A stretch of DNA of 64,000 nucleotides, taken from positions 38,201 to 102,200 of the forward strand of contig DWVI01000004.1 of the NCBI GenBank assembly GCA_019120295.1. Direction: 5' to 3'. Made by a program: the position numbers and the translations under genes. Shown in pieces: positions 28,000 to 38,155 of this stretch. Every line of letters begins with the position of its first letter. Within the stretch, counting starts at the first letter, position 1. The stretch is from Candidatus Onthoplasma faecipullorum. GTDB lineage: Bacteria > Bacillota > Clostridia > Christensenellales > UBA1242. The notes beneath the pieces are model-generated. The model was not told the DNA's origin. It did no database searches and worked only from the letters and a program-made list of their open reading frames with translations.

Positions 28000-29967
28000 T
28001 TATATAATACCTTTTAATTTTAGATATACCAAAAGCACATTTATATCACTTGGGCTAACTCCGTCTATACGTTTTGCTTGGCCAAGTGTTGAAGGTTTAA
28101 ATTTATCTAATTTTTGCCTTGCTTCTAAACGTAAACCTGATAAATTTTTGTATTCTATTTCTGGTAGAGTTATATTTTCAATTGATTTCATTTTATCAAT
28201 TAACTCTTTTTCTTGACGGATATAGCCTTCATATTTGATTTCAGTGTTTACGTACTCTAAAATGTCATTATTAACATTTTCAAACAAGTTGAAGTGGTTT
28301 TTTATTTTAAAAATATCTAGGTTGTTTCGTTTGATGCATTCGTGTAAAGTCAGTCCATTTTTAGGAAGATTTTCATTGTTTTCAATGAACAATTTTTCCA
28401 ATTTTTTAGGGCTATAAATTACATTTAGTTCATTATTTACTTTATCAATAATACTTAGTTTTTCGCAAAACTTAGAATGCGTTTCATCGTCTATTAAACC
28501 AATATCATGACCAATTTTTGTAAGTCTTATATCACAGTTATCTTGCCTTAAAATTAGTCGATGTTCGGCTCTGCTTGTCATCATTCGGTAAGGTTCAACT
28601 ATATCTTTTGTTGTTAAATCGTCAATCAAAACTCCAATATACGCTTGGTCCCTACCGAGCACCACAGGAGTTAAATTATCTATATATCTTTCAGCATTTA
28701 TTCCAGCCATTATTCCTTGAGCGGCTGCTTCTTCATATCCACTAGTGCCGTTTATTTGACCGGCAAAGAAAAGCCCAGATATAATTTTTGATTCCAAATT
28801 ATTTTTTAAGTCGAGAGCGTCAATACAATCATATTCTATTGCGTAAGCGTATCTCATAATTTTCACGTTTTCAAATCCAGGAATAAGTCTATACATTTTC
28901 CTTTGAATGTCACACGGCATACTTGAAGAAATTCCTTGCACATAAACTTCATCTGTGTTGGCACTTTCAGGCTCTAAAAATAATTGGTGGCGTTCTTTAT
29001 CTGCAAAGCGCATAATTTTATCTTCAATACTAGGGCAATACCTTGGGCCAATCCCGTGGATTCTACCTGAATATAATGGTGCACGGTCAATATTTTCACG
29101 AATTAAATCATGCATTGCTGTTGATGTGTATCCCAAATAACAAGGCACGCGATTAAGTGTATTAGTTTTATTATCAATTCTACTACAATTAGAATTAATA
29201 TCATTTTGATTGAATAAAGTATTGTTAAAATATGAATTTGAAGGTTCGTTAAAACTATTATTCTTGAAGTGAGAAAATCCTTGAATACTATCATCGCCAG
29301 GTTGCAATTCAAACTTTGAATAATCTATTGATTTTCCATCCACTCTTGCAGGTGTTCCAGTTTTAAATCTTCTGATTTTATGACCTAGATTTATAAGTGA
29401 ATTTGTTAATTTAGTACTTGCTTCAAAACCGTTAGGTCCAGTGTATTTTTCAAAATCTCCGATGATAATTTTGCTATTTAAATACACTCCAGTCGCCACA
29501 ACCACTGCTTTACATTTAAAAGTTTCACCCATTGCGGTTTTAATACCAACAACCTTTTTATTTTCTGTTAAAATTTTTGCAACTTCACCTTGTAAAACGT
29601 CTAAATTTGGTTGACGTTCAATAGTTTTTTTCATTTCATTGTGGTAAACAACTTTATCAACTTGCGCACGCAAACTTTGCACAGCAGGACCTTTTCCAGA
29701 ATTTAATACTCTAATTTGAAGAAGAGATTTATCTGCATTTTTTCCCATCTCACCGCCAAGCGCATCAATCTCACCTGCAAGTTGACCTTTTGCCGTTCCA
29801 CCAATGCTTGGATTGCAAGCGAGAAAAGCGATACTATCAAGATTAAGTGTGGTGAGTAATGTTTTTTTGTTGAGCCTAGCCAAAGCAAGGCATGCTTCAC
29901 TTCCTGCATGCCCAGAGCCGATCACAACTGCATCATATTCAAATTCATTTTTATTTATAGTTCCCAT
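28000..29967 (-). CDS. mnmG: tRNA uridine-5-carboxymethylaminomethyl modification enzyme MnmG (GidA)
   Basis: 'DAVVIGSGHAGSEACLALARL', 'CNPSIGGTAKGQL', 'TSRAEHRLILRQDNCDIRL'. Confidence 0.97.
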   Translation of the reverse strand: MGTINKNEFEYDAVVIGSGHAGSEACLALARLNKKTLLTTLNLDSIAFLACNPSIGGTAKGQLAGEIDALGGEMGKNADKSLLQIRVLNSGKGPAVQSLRAQVDKVVYHNEMKKTIERQPNLDVLQGEVAKILTENKKVVGIKTAMGETFKCKAVVVATGVYLNSKIIIGDFEKYTGPNGFEASTKLTNSLINLGHKIRRFKTGTPARVDGKSIDYSKFELQPGDDSIQGFSHFKNNSFNEPSNSYFNNTLFNQNDINSNCSRIDNKTNTLNRVPCYLGYTSTAMHDLIRENIDRAPLYSGRIHGIGPRYCPSIEDKIMRFADKERHQLFLEPESANTDEVYVQGISSSMPCDIQRKMYRLIPGFENVKIMRYAYAIEYDCIDALDLKNNLESKIISGLFFAGQINGTSGYEEAAAQGIMAGINAERYIDNLTPVVLGRDQAYIGVLIDDLTTKDIVEPYRMMTSRAEHRLILRQDNCDIRLTKIGHDIGLIDDETHSKFCEKLSIIDKVNNELNVIYSPKKLEKLFIENNENLPKNGLTLHECIKRNNLDIFKIKNHFNLFENVNNDILEYVNTEIKYEGYIRQEKELIDKMKSIENITLPEIEYKNLSGLRLEARQKLDKFKPSTLGQAKRIDGVSPSDINVLLVYLKLKGII

Positions 29968-30119
29968 AATTTTTATTTTTTTAATAAGTTATTTATTTTT
30001 TTTAATTATATAATAATTTTTTAATTTATCAAAATATTTTCGTTATTTTATAGTATTTTTCATATTTTTTAATAATTTTTTTAATTTTTTATTTGTTTTA
30101 TTAAAATATTTTTTTGTTT

Positions 30120-31448
30120 TTATTTTCCTAAACAGAATTTTGAAAATATTTTATCAATAATATCTTCATTATTATCATTTCCTGTTATTTCTCCAAGACA
30201 CGTCCAAGCCGATTTTATTTCAAAGGAAACCAAATCAAGTGTGGAAAAATCAATCAAGTTTATAGCATTATTTATACGTTCTAAACAAGTTTTTATACAG
30301 TTGATTTGACGAGTGTTGGTTAAATATAATTTATCTTGTTTTAATTCATGTTTGACGGTTTCTTTAAATATTTTTTCTTTTAATTCTTCAATGTTTTCAC
30401 CGGTTTTCGCACTGATGTAAATTGTATTATACTCATTATTGTTATTCACATAATTTTTTGATTTTTTTATTTTATTAGGCTCTAAATCGATTTTATTTAT
30501 GACATTTATAAATGGTTTATCAACATCTATATTGTTTATATTGTGGATATCTCCAAGTTTTATTATTAAATCTGCTTCATTTATAGCATTTTTTGCACGT
30601 TCAATACCTATTTTTTCTACAACATCTGAACTTTCATGTATACCTGCTGTGTCTAGTAATCTAAATACAATGCCTTTGTAAATATATTCAGATTCCACTA
30701 TATCTCGTGTTGTTCCTGCAATATCTGTAACAATAGCTCGGTTGGAATTAGTTAAAGCATTTAATAAACTAGATTTTCCAACGTTTGGAGCGCCTACAAT
30801 CGCAATTTTTATACCATTTTTTATAATTTGACCCTGTTTACCATCATCTAGTATACTTTCTAGTTGTGATTTGATTGTGGACAACCTATTTTTAATATCA
30901 GAACTTTCTTGATCTGTATATTCATATTCAGGATAATCTAGTTTTGCTTCAATTTCTGCTAATATATCAGTTAACTGATTTTGTAATAAAGACACGAAAT
31001 CTTTTAATTTGCCCTGTAAAAGATTAGAACCGGCTTTTAATTGCATTTCAGTTTCTGCATTTATTATGTTAATTACTCCTTCTGCTTGGTCAAGACTCAT
31101 TTTACCGTTAATAAATGCGCGCTTACTAAATTCACCGGGGGTGGCTAGTTGCGCCCCCAATTTTATTGATTGTTCTATAATTTTTTGCGCCAACAAAAAA
31201 CCGCCATGTGAATGTATTTCAACCACATCTTCACCCGTATAACTGAAAGGTCTAACAAATCTAACTACTAAGCATTTATCTACAATGTCTTCAACATGTA
31301 CATCTTTTAAATACATTTTTCTAGGTTCTAGTTCGACATTTTCATTAATTAAACTTTTTAGAATATCGTTAGATTTTTCTCCACTAATTCTAATTATTGC
31401 AACTCCGCCATTTCCAGCAGGTGTTGCTAAAGCCACTATTGTTTCCAT
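30120..31448 (-). CDS. mnmE: tRNA modification GTPase MnmE (TrmE)
   Basis: 'METIVALATPAGNGGVAIIRISG', 'IVGAPNVGKSSLLNALTNSNRAIVTDIAGTTRD', C-terminal 'IFSKFCLGK'. Confidence 0.97.
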   Translation of the reverse strand: METIVALATPAGNGGVAIIRISGEKSNDILKSLINENVELEPRKMYLKDVHVEDIVDKCLVVRFVRPFSYTGEDVVEIHSHGGFLLAQKIIEQSIKLGAQLATPGEFSKRAFINGKMSLDQAEGVINIINAETEMQLKAGSNLLQGKLKDFVSLLQNQLTDILAEIEAKLDYPEYEYTDQESSDIKNRLSTIKSQLESILDDGKQGQIIKNGIKIAIVGAPNVGKSSLLNALTNSNRAIVTDIAGTTRDIVESEYIYKGIVFRLLDTAGIHESSDVVEKIGIERAKNAINEADLIIKLGDIHNINNIDVDKPFINVINKIDLEPNKIKKSKNYVNNNNEYNTIYISAKTGENIEELKEKIFKETVKHELKQDKLYLTNTRQINCIKTCLERINNAINLIDFSTLDLVSFEIKSAWTCLGEITGNDNNEDIIDKIFSKFCLGK

Positions 31449-31563
31449 AATTTTATTATATCATGTAAATAGAAATAATTCAATAGTTTTTAGAATAATT
31501 ATAAAAAGAGTGATTATAACTAATCACTCTTATAAATTTGTTTAATTTAATCTTAAATAGATA

Positions 31564-32463
31564 TTATTTTCTCAAAACTATATCATAAATTCTATCTAAA
31601 TCGTCTTGTGAATAGTAATCTATGTAAATACGTCCCTTTTTATCATTTCCAATAACAGAAACTTTCGTTCCTAATTTTCTTTGCAAATCACTAATAAAGT
31701 CTTGCAATTCATCGCTAGGTAAAATAACTTTTTTGGCTTTCTTTTTTCCGCCTAGAATAGAGTTTACTTCTTTTTCTAAATCTCTTACGGTCAATTTATC
31801 CTTTGCAATCTTTTTCGCTAAAAGCAATTGAGTGGCATAATCGTCGATTGATGCTAATATTTTTGCATGGCCAAATGACACTTTACCTTTTTCAACCAAT
31901 TCTAAAACTTCAGGATATAATGATAATATTCTTAAAGTATTTGCAATGGCAGAACGTGATTTACCCAATCTTTCAGATACTTTTTCTTGAGTTAAACCGT
32001 ATTCGTCCATTAATCTTTTAATTCCTTTTGCCATTTCAACAGGATTTAAATCTTCTCTTTGTAAATTTTCAATTATAGAAATTTCTGCAACTTGTTTTTC
32101 GGTATAATTTTTAACAATACAATCAATCTCTTTTAATCCGCAGTTGACGCAGGCTCTATATCTTCGTTCACCAGCAATAATCATATAGCCATCATTCATT
32201 TTATTTACAACGATTGGCTGTATAAGTCCATGAAGTCTAATACTTTCAGTTAATTCGTTTAAACTTTCTTTATCAAATGTTTTTCTTGGCTGATTAGGAT
32301 TTGCATATATTTTTGATGTTTCAATTTTTTGAACGTCACCATCAACATTTGAAGCGGTTACTGTTTTATTTGTTTCACTTGTGATTGGTTTTTCTTTTAT
32401 AACTTCTTCGTCATAAGAACGTAATAAACTATCTAAACCTCTACCTAAGCCGTGTTTTATCAT
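31564..32463 (-). CDS. parB: Chromosome partitioning protein ParB (Spo0J)
   Basis: 'GLGRGLDSLL', 'IQPIVVNKMNDGYMIIAGERRYRAC', 'IIENLQREDLNPVEMA'. Confidence 0.95.
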   Translation of the reverse strand: MIKHGLGRGLDSLLRSYDEEVIKEKPITSETNKTVTASNVDGDVQKIETSKIYANPNQPRKTFDKESLNELTESIRLHGLIQPIVVNKMNDGYMIIAGERRYRACVNCGLKEIDCIVKNYTEKQVAEISIIENLQREDLNPVEMAKGIKRLMDEYGLTQEKVSERLGKSRSAIANTLRILSLYPEVLELVEKGKVSFGHAKILASIDDYATQLLLAKKIAKDKLTVRDLEKEVNSILGGKKKAKKVILPSDELQDFISDLQRKLGTKVSVIGNDKKGRIYIDYYSQDDLDRIYDIVLRK

Positions 32464-32476
32464 AATTTCCTCCTAA

Positions 32477-32492
32477 TGTTCCACGTGGAACA
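32477..32492. promoter_or_regulatory. parS site 1
   Basis: TGTTCCACGTGGAACA. Confidence 0.95.
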
Positions 32493-32644
32493 ATTTATAT
32501 TATAATATAAAATTGCAACTATAAATGTCAACAAATTTTTATGTAACTTAAAAATAAATTTAAATATTATATATTGTTTAAGTTCTATCATAATAATTAA
32601 AATATATTTAATTATAATTTATTAGATAAAAACAACTAACCAAT

Positions 32645-32660
32645 TGTTCCACGTGAAACA
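32645..32660. promoter_or_regulatory. parS site 2
   Basis: TGTTCCACGTGAAACA. Confidence 0.93.
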
Positions 32661-32855
32661 TTTATAATTGTTTAAACCGTTTTTGGTATTTACGCATAAG
32701 AATAGAATAAATTTTGATAGATTTTTTAAACTTCATATTTTATTTTTTAATTATTAAAGGAATTTAACTTTAATTAATCTAAATCAATACTATCTATTAT
32801 ATATTCATCTATCTTTCATTAATTATTATATATCCAATTTACGCGGCAAAAAGAA

Positions 32856-32871
32856 TGTTCCACGTGGAACA
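32856..32871. promoter_or_regulatory. parS site 3 (inside 28-bp palindrome)
   Basis: AAAGAATGTTCCACGTGGAACATTCTTT. Confidence 0.95.
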
Positions 32872-33135
32872 TTCTTTATTATTAAGTTTAATAATTCTTA
32901 ATGAGATAAATCAAAACCGTAAGTTTAACTTTGGTTGTTTATAATTAAAATTATTTTATTTAATTTTTGTATGTACTAGATACAGTATTTATTCTGTGAT
33001 GATATTCAACTCAGCAAATATACTAAAAAATTTATACAACATGATTTAATTATGATTGACCAAACTTACTATAAAAAGCATTAAATCTGCTTACATTTTT
33101 CATATAAAATGTTGTGGTTTTGTTTTTATATTAAA

Positions 33136-33151
33136 TGTTCCACGTGGAACA
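33136..33151. promoter_or_regulatory. parS site 4
   Basis: TGTTCCACGTGGAACA. Confidence 0.95.
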
Positions 33152-33276
33152 TTTATAATTGAATGATAATACATAAATATTAATTAAATAATTATGTAAT
33201 ACATTTATTTTTTAATATTGCGGAGTAATAATTACTGTTTAAATATATTTTGAATGTGAATATAAAAAAGGAAACT

Positions 33277-34038
33277 CTATTGTTTCCTTAAAAATTCTTC
33301 GCTTAATGCTTTATAAGAAATGGCCCCTTTGCTTTTGTTGTCATACAATATTATTGGTTTACCGTGACTTGGGCTTTCTGCTAATCTTACGTTTCTCGGA
33401 ATCACTGTTGTGTATACCTTTTCATTGAAATATTTTTTAATCTCGTCAGCCACTTGATTTACTAAATTGCTTCTATTGTCTTTCATTGTTAAAAGTACAC
33501 CTTCGATATCGATATCAGGGTTAAGATGTTTTTTGATAAGCCTTACAGTGTTCATTAGTTGACCAAGCCCAACTAAAGCAAAATATTCACATTGAATAGG
33601 TATAATTATACTATTTGAAGCAGTTAATGCATTTACTGTTAATAAACCGAGCGATGGTGGACAGTCAATAAATATAAAATCATAATTGCTGTCAACTTCT
33701 TTAAGTATTTCTTTTAGCACTTTTTCGCGGTTTTCAACATATACAAGGTCAACTTCTGCTCCTGCTAAATCTACGGTTGACGGTATAACATCTAAGCGCT
33801 TTATAACAGACGGATAAATTGCTTCTTTGATTTGCGCTCCGCCTAATAATAATTCATATATACTCGCCTGACCTTCTTTTGGTTCAACTCCTAGACTAGC
33901 GCAAGCGTTTCCTTGCGGATCCATATCGACAAGTAAAACTCTTTTACCTGCATTTGCTACATATGCTGCAAGATTTACACAACTGGTTGTTTTTCCAACG
34001 CCACCTTTTTGATTAGTTACTGAAATTATTTTTGCCAT
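33277..34038 (-). CDS. parA: Chromosome partitioning ATPase ParA (Soj)
   Basis: 'MAKIISVTNQKGGVGKTTSCVNLAAYVA', 'VLLVDMDPQGNA', 'FIDCPPSLG'. Start placed at ATG 34038 with ggaga upstream. Confidence 0.96.
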   Translation of the reverse strand: MAKIISVTNQKGGVGKTTSCVNLAAYVANAGKRVLLVDMDPQGNACASLGVEPKEGQASIYELLLGGAQIKEAIYPSVIKRLDVIPSTVDLAGAEVDLVYVENREKVLKEILKEVDSNYDFIFIDCPPSLGLLTVNALTASNSIIIPIQCEYFALVGLGQLMNTVRLIKKHLNPDIDIEGVLLTMKDNRSNLVNQVADEIKKYFNEKVYTTVIPRNVRLAESPSHGKPIILYDNKSKGAISYKALSEEFLRKQ

Positions 34039-34324
34039 AAAATCTCCTGTTAAATATATTAATATATTTAAACCAATATTGCAAACAAATTTTAAAAATT
34101 TTTCAAAATTTAACAAAAATTAAGCGTTTTTAACGAATTTTTCGAAAAAATTTTATATTTTTTTATATTTTTATTGTGATTTTATTTTTTGACAACATTT
34201 TGTAATTTTCTTTTTTGTGAATTAATTAATTTTTCTTTTTTAAAGATTAAATTAAGGCGCTATATATTTGACTAAAATTCATTAAAATGATAAAATCAAT
34301 CTAACGTATTTATAAGGAGAAAAA

Positions 34325-35260
34325 ATGAAAGCTAAATATTCGATAATCATACCTGTTTACAATGAACAGGAAGCCATTCCATTATTTTATGAGGCGGTTT
34401 TGCCTGTAATGGATAAATTAAATGAACCATATGAATTAATTTTTGTTAATGATGGCAGTAGAGATAACACTTTAAATGTTTTACGTGAATTGGCTAACAA
34501 AGACGACCGTGTGAAGGTTTTAAGTTTTTCAAGAAATTTTGGACAACAGGCTGCAATTTTCTGTGGGTTTGAACATTCGGTTGGCGACGCGGTTATTCCT
34601 ATTGATGTTGACTTGCAGGATCCGGTTGAAGTTATTCCTAAAATGATTGAAAAGTGGAAAGAAGGTTATGACATTGTTCACGGAAAGAGAACTAAAAGAA
34701 AAGGTGAGTCGTTTTTTAAGAAGGCAACAAGTGCAATGTATCTAAAATTTATAAAAAATATTAGCGGTTTAGATATTCCAAAAAATGTTGGCGAATTTAA
34801 GTTGTTTGACAGAAAAGTTGTTGACGTTATGGTTAACATGGACGAACATGATAGATATTTGCGTGGTCTATCTTCTTGGGTTGGTTTTAAGCAGACAGAA
34901 GTTGAATTTGTTCGTAATGAGCGCAGTGCAGGGGAGACTAAATATTCGGTTAAAAAATTATTTAAACTTGCAGGGCGCAGTGTGATTTCTTTATCAACGT
35001 GGCCTTTATCTTTATCTATGAAAGCGGGAATTGTTGGCGGTGTTTTAAGTGTGGTGGCATTTATCACATTTATTGTTCTTGCTTGTTGTAAAATTGTTTT
35101 ACCGCTTGCTGCTTGGTTGTTCCCAACTATTACCTTATTATTTTCGATTTTGTTTGTGTTCAATGGCTTTACAAACATATACTTAAGAAGAACGTATGAA
35201 GAGGTGCAAAATAGGCCTAGATACATAGTTGCGGAAAGTTTGAATTTTGATAAAGAATAA
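34325..35260 (+). CDS. GtrB-like family 2 glycosyltransferase (polyprenyl-phosphate sugar transferase)
   Basis: 'YSIIIPVYNEQEAIPLFYEAV', 'FVNDGSRDNTL', 'DVDLQDPVEVIPKMIEKWKEGYDIVHGKR', two C-terminal TM segments. Confidence 0.9.
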   Translation: MKAKYSIIIPVYNEQEAIPLFYEAVLPVMDKLNEPYELIFVNDGSRDNTLNVLRELANKDDRVKVLSFSRNFGQQAAIFCGFEHSVGDAVIPIDVDLQDPVEVIPKMIEKWKEGYDIVHGKRTKRKGESFFKKATSAMYLKFIKNISGLDIPKNVGEFKLFDRKVVDVMVNMDEHDRYLRGLSSWVGFKQTEVEFVRNERSAGETKYSVKKLFKLAGRSVISLSTWPLSLSMKAGIVGGVLSVVAFITFIVLACCKIVLPLAAWLFPTITLLFSILFVFNGFTNIYLRRTYEEVQNRPRYIVAESLNFDKE

Positions 35261-35473
35261 TTAAAATTTTAAAAATCTAATTAAAGTTAAATAAGAAACA
35301 ATTAAATTTTATAGTTTTTATTTAAAACAAAAAGATAATTACATTTCTTAAAACAAAATTTATAAAATCAGATTATATGAATTTTGTTTTGTATACACAA
35401 ATTTATAATCAAAAATTTCTACAAATTTAAAAATTTACGAAAATAAAAGTATTTAACAAAAGGTTAGGGAAAG

Positions 35474-38155
35474 TTGAAACTTTTCTTTGGGACAATTATG
35501 GCGGAAGATAGTTTAGCGATTGGTGAAAATTCAAATAAAAATATCGAAAAAACAATATCTACTAATAGTAGAATTTTAAATTTATTACAAAATAAGTATT
35601 TTATTAAGACAATGTCAATCCTTGCACTAATTTTGATTAGTGCTATTATTGTCCTTCCTTTTGTGTGTTCGTCACAATTTGGCGGACACGATTTTTCTTA
35701 TCATTTAGATAGTATTTTATCATTAAACGAAGCGTGGCAAAATGGAACTTTTACAAGTAAAATTTATTCGTTGATTTGTTCAGATTATGGTTACGGAGTT
35801 GGAATGTTTTATTCAACTATTCCTGCTGGTACAACCGTAATATTTATGAACATTTTTAACCTGGATGTAGTAGGTGCTATCGGACTATTTTATTTTCTTT
35901 TATTTTTCCTTAGTTCACTTGTGGTTTATCTCTTTTGTTCAAGGATATTTAAAAAGAATTGGATAGCGCTTGTATGTGCAATTTTCTATGCGTTATTCCC
36001 ATACTTTTTAACAAATTTATACATTAGATTTGCATTCAGTGAAAGTGTTATGATGTTAAACATTCCACTTATTGTGTGGGGTATTTATGAATTAATTGAA
36101 AACAGGAATTACAAATTATTTTTGCCGTTATTTACAATTGGTTACTCACTTGCTATTTTAACACATTTAACACTTACTTTATATTTAACGATATTTGTTG
36201 CTGTTTACATCTTTATAAACTTTAAAAAATTCTTGTCTAAATATAATTGGGTTCCTTTTGTTGTTTCTGTTTGTTTGGTTTTATTTATAACAGCAAGTTT
36301 TTATATACCGATGTTAGTAAATATTGGTGCAACCAAGGCGGACGGTATGTCTAGGGGTGGAATGTATTTATGGGAAACGTCGGCTTCAATTTTTAGAGAA
36401 AGTTATTTGCAGGCTTCAACATTTGTCATGCTTGCTGTATACATAGTTTTTTGCGTTGTACACTTTAAACGCAACAAAGAAGAGAGAAAAGCATTTAACA
36501 AATACTTTATATTCTTTACAGTAATTATTGGCTTTATTCTACCAATATTCCCTTGGGTAATACTTGGTTTTCAACCATTTAATATGTTGCAATTTGCTTG
36601 GAGAATTTTTGCGCTAGAAGGAATAGTTTTAACCATTATGGTTGGTTACATTTTAAAATATGCAAATAAAGCGTTGTTTAAAAGTCTATTTTTAGTATGT
36701 GTAAGTGTGACCTTAATTGTCAACTTCATTGTGGTAGGAGTAAATTTTACAACAAGGGACCATTTGGCTTACACAAAAGATGCACTATCTATAAATTATG
36801 TCAGTCATTATGAAGGAATAGGTGGTGAAAAATCAGGTGATTATTTCCCAAAAATTGATTATTGGGACTACTATGAATACACGGCATATAGAGTTAATGA
36901 CAACATTGTACTGGATAGCAATATAACAGTTGCAGAATTTTCAAATTATCAGTCACTAGACCAAATAGTGTTTTTGGTTAGTGATGTTGAAAGTGGATAT
37001 GTCACTTTAAAAATTCCATATGATGTAACAAGTGAAAATGTTTATTATTTAAATCAAACCACAAATCCAAATAGTTCATTACAACCACAAACGAGTAGTC
37101 AAAATATTGACGGCACTGATTATTTAAGATTTGATTTTGAAAGTTTAACAGGCGATTATCTCGTTATAATAGATTATTCAAATAACGAAGCATCGAAAAA
37201 TTATTTAACTCAAAATCCATTTGAGTTTGTGTTGCTTGACGGACAAGCAAGTTTTACAAATTTTGTTAAAGAAAATACAACAACTTATAGTGTGGATATC
37301 ACAGTAGACAGTTCTGCAAGGATAGAACTTCCAACACTTTACTATTCAGGTTACACGATTACACTTACCGACGAAGCAGGACAAACCGAAAATATTGAAG
37401 GCGTTCATGGAAGTGACGGTTTTATTGAAATCGAATTAAATAAGTCTGGAACATTGAATGTTACATTTAATCCAACCTATATCACAGTTGGAAACGTTAT
37501 TTCTATAATCGGCGCTGTGATGTTTGCTATTGTGTTGTTGTGCGCTTTACTAATACCACAAAAATATTACACAAAACTTGGTGATAAAATAACTGAATTT
37601 TTGCGTACGCATAAAACGGTTGCTGAAATTTTAAGATTTATAATCGTTGGGGGAATTGCAACCATTATAGATATGTTCACAATGGGCGTTGTGATGTATT
37701 TTATGGAGCAAAGTATCTATCCGTCGTTTATCAATGTGTTTATAAATTCACCAACGCCTTCAACTTTTGCAACGATTATGGGAACAAGTGTAGGTTTTGT
37801 TGCAGGGCTAATTGTAAATTATGTTTTGTCAATATTCTTTGTGTTTAATGAAAAGGGTAACAGTAGAACGGTGAAAGGTTTTGTTGTGTTCACAGTGCTA
37901 AGTGTTATCGGTTTAATTATAAACATTATTGGTACATACATAGGCTTTGATTTATTACATTTAAATCAATGGTTAGTCAAAATTATAATGATTATTATAG
38001 TGCTAATATATAATTACATTTCAAAGAGACTAGTTCTATTTAAGAAAAAGCCGGAAACTGTGCAAGGCTCAAACATTGATAATAACACAAAATCAAACAC
38101 TGAAGATGTTGAAAATAAAACGTCTAATAACGAGAATAAGGACAACAAAGAATAA
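35474..38155 (+). CDS. Multi-TM YfhO/GT-C-like membrane protein fused to C-terminal GtrA domain
   Basis: 'FGGHDFSYHLDSILSLNEAW', many TM segments; GtrA-like 'LRFIIVGGIATIIDMFTMGVVMYF...NYVLSIFFVFNEK...ISKRLVLFKKK'. True start may be ATG 35498. Confidence 0.75.
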   Translation: MKLFFGTIMAEDSLAIGENSNKNIEKTISTNSRILNLLQNKYFIKTMSILALILISAIIVLPFVCSSQFGGHDFSYHLDSILSLNEAWQNGTFTSKIYSLICSDYGYGVGMFYSTIPAGTTVIFMNIFNLDVVGAIGLFYFLLFFLSSLVVYLFCSRIFKKNWIALVCAIFYALFPYFLTNLYIRFAFSESVMMLNIPLIVWGIYELIENRNYKLFLPLFTIGYSLAILTHLTLTLYLTIFVAVYIFINFKKFLSKYNWVPFVVSVCLVLFITASFYIPMLVNIGATKADGMSRGGMYLWETSASIFRESYLQASTFVMLAVYIVFCVVHFKRNKEERKAFNKYFIFFTVIIGFILPIFPWVILGFQPFNMLQFAWRIFALEGIVLTIMVGYILKYANKALFKSLFLVCVSVTLIVNFIVVGVNFTTRDHLAYTKDALSINYVSHYEGIGGEKSGDYFPKIDYWDYYEYTAYRVNDNIVLDSNITVAEFSNYQSLDQIVFLVSDVESGYVTLKIPYDVTSENVYYLNQTTNPNSSLQPQTSSQNIDGTDYLRFDFESLTGDYLVIIDYSNNEASKNYLTQNPFEFVLLDGQASFTNFVKENTTTYSVDITVDSSARIELPTLYYSGYTITLTDEAGQTENIEGVHGSDGFIEIELNKSGTLNVTFNPTYITVGNVISIIGAVMFAIVLLCALLIPQKYYTKLGDKITEFLRTHKTVAEILRFIIVGGIATIIDMFTMGVVMYFMEQSIYPSFINVFINSPTPSTFATIMGTSVGFVAGLIVNYVLSIFFVFNEKGNSRTVKGFVVFTVLSVIGLIINIIGTYIGFDLLHLNQWLVKIIMIIIVLIYNYISKRLVLFKKKPETVQGSNIDNNTKSNTEDVENKTSNNENKDNKE

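Noticed and set aside
32477-33151. Repeated palindromes considered as mobile element ends or CRISPR
   Set aside because: They match the 16-bp parS consensus between parA and parB
34678-35226. 182-aa antisense ORF opposite the GtrB-like gene
   Set aside because: Shadow ORF; the plus-strand GT2 has clear motifs
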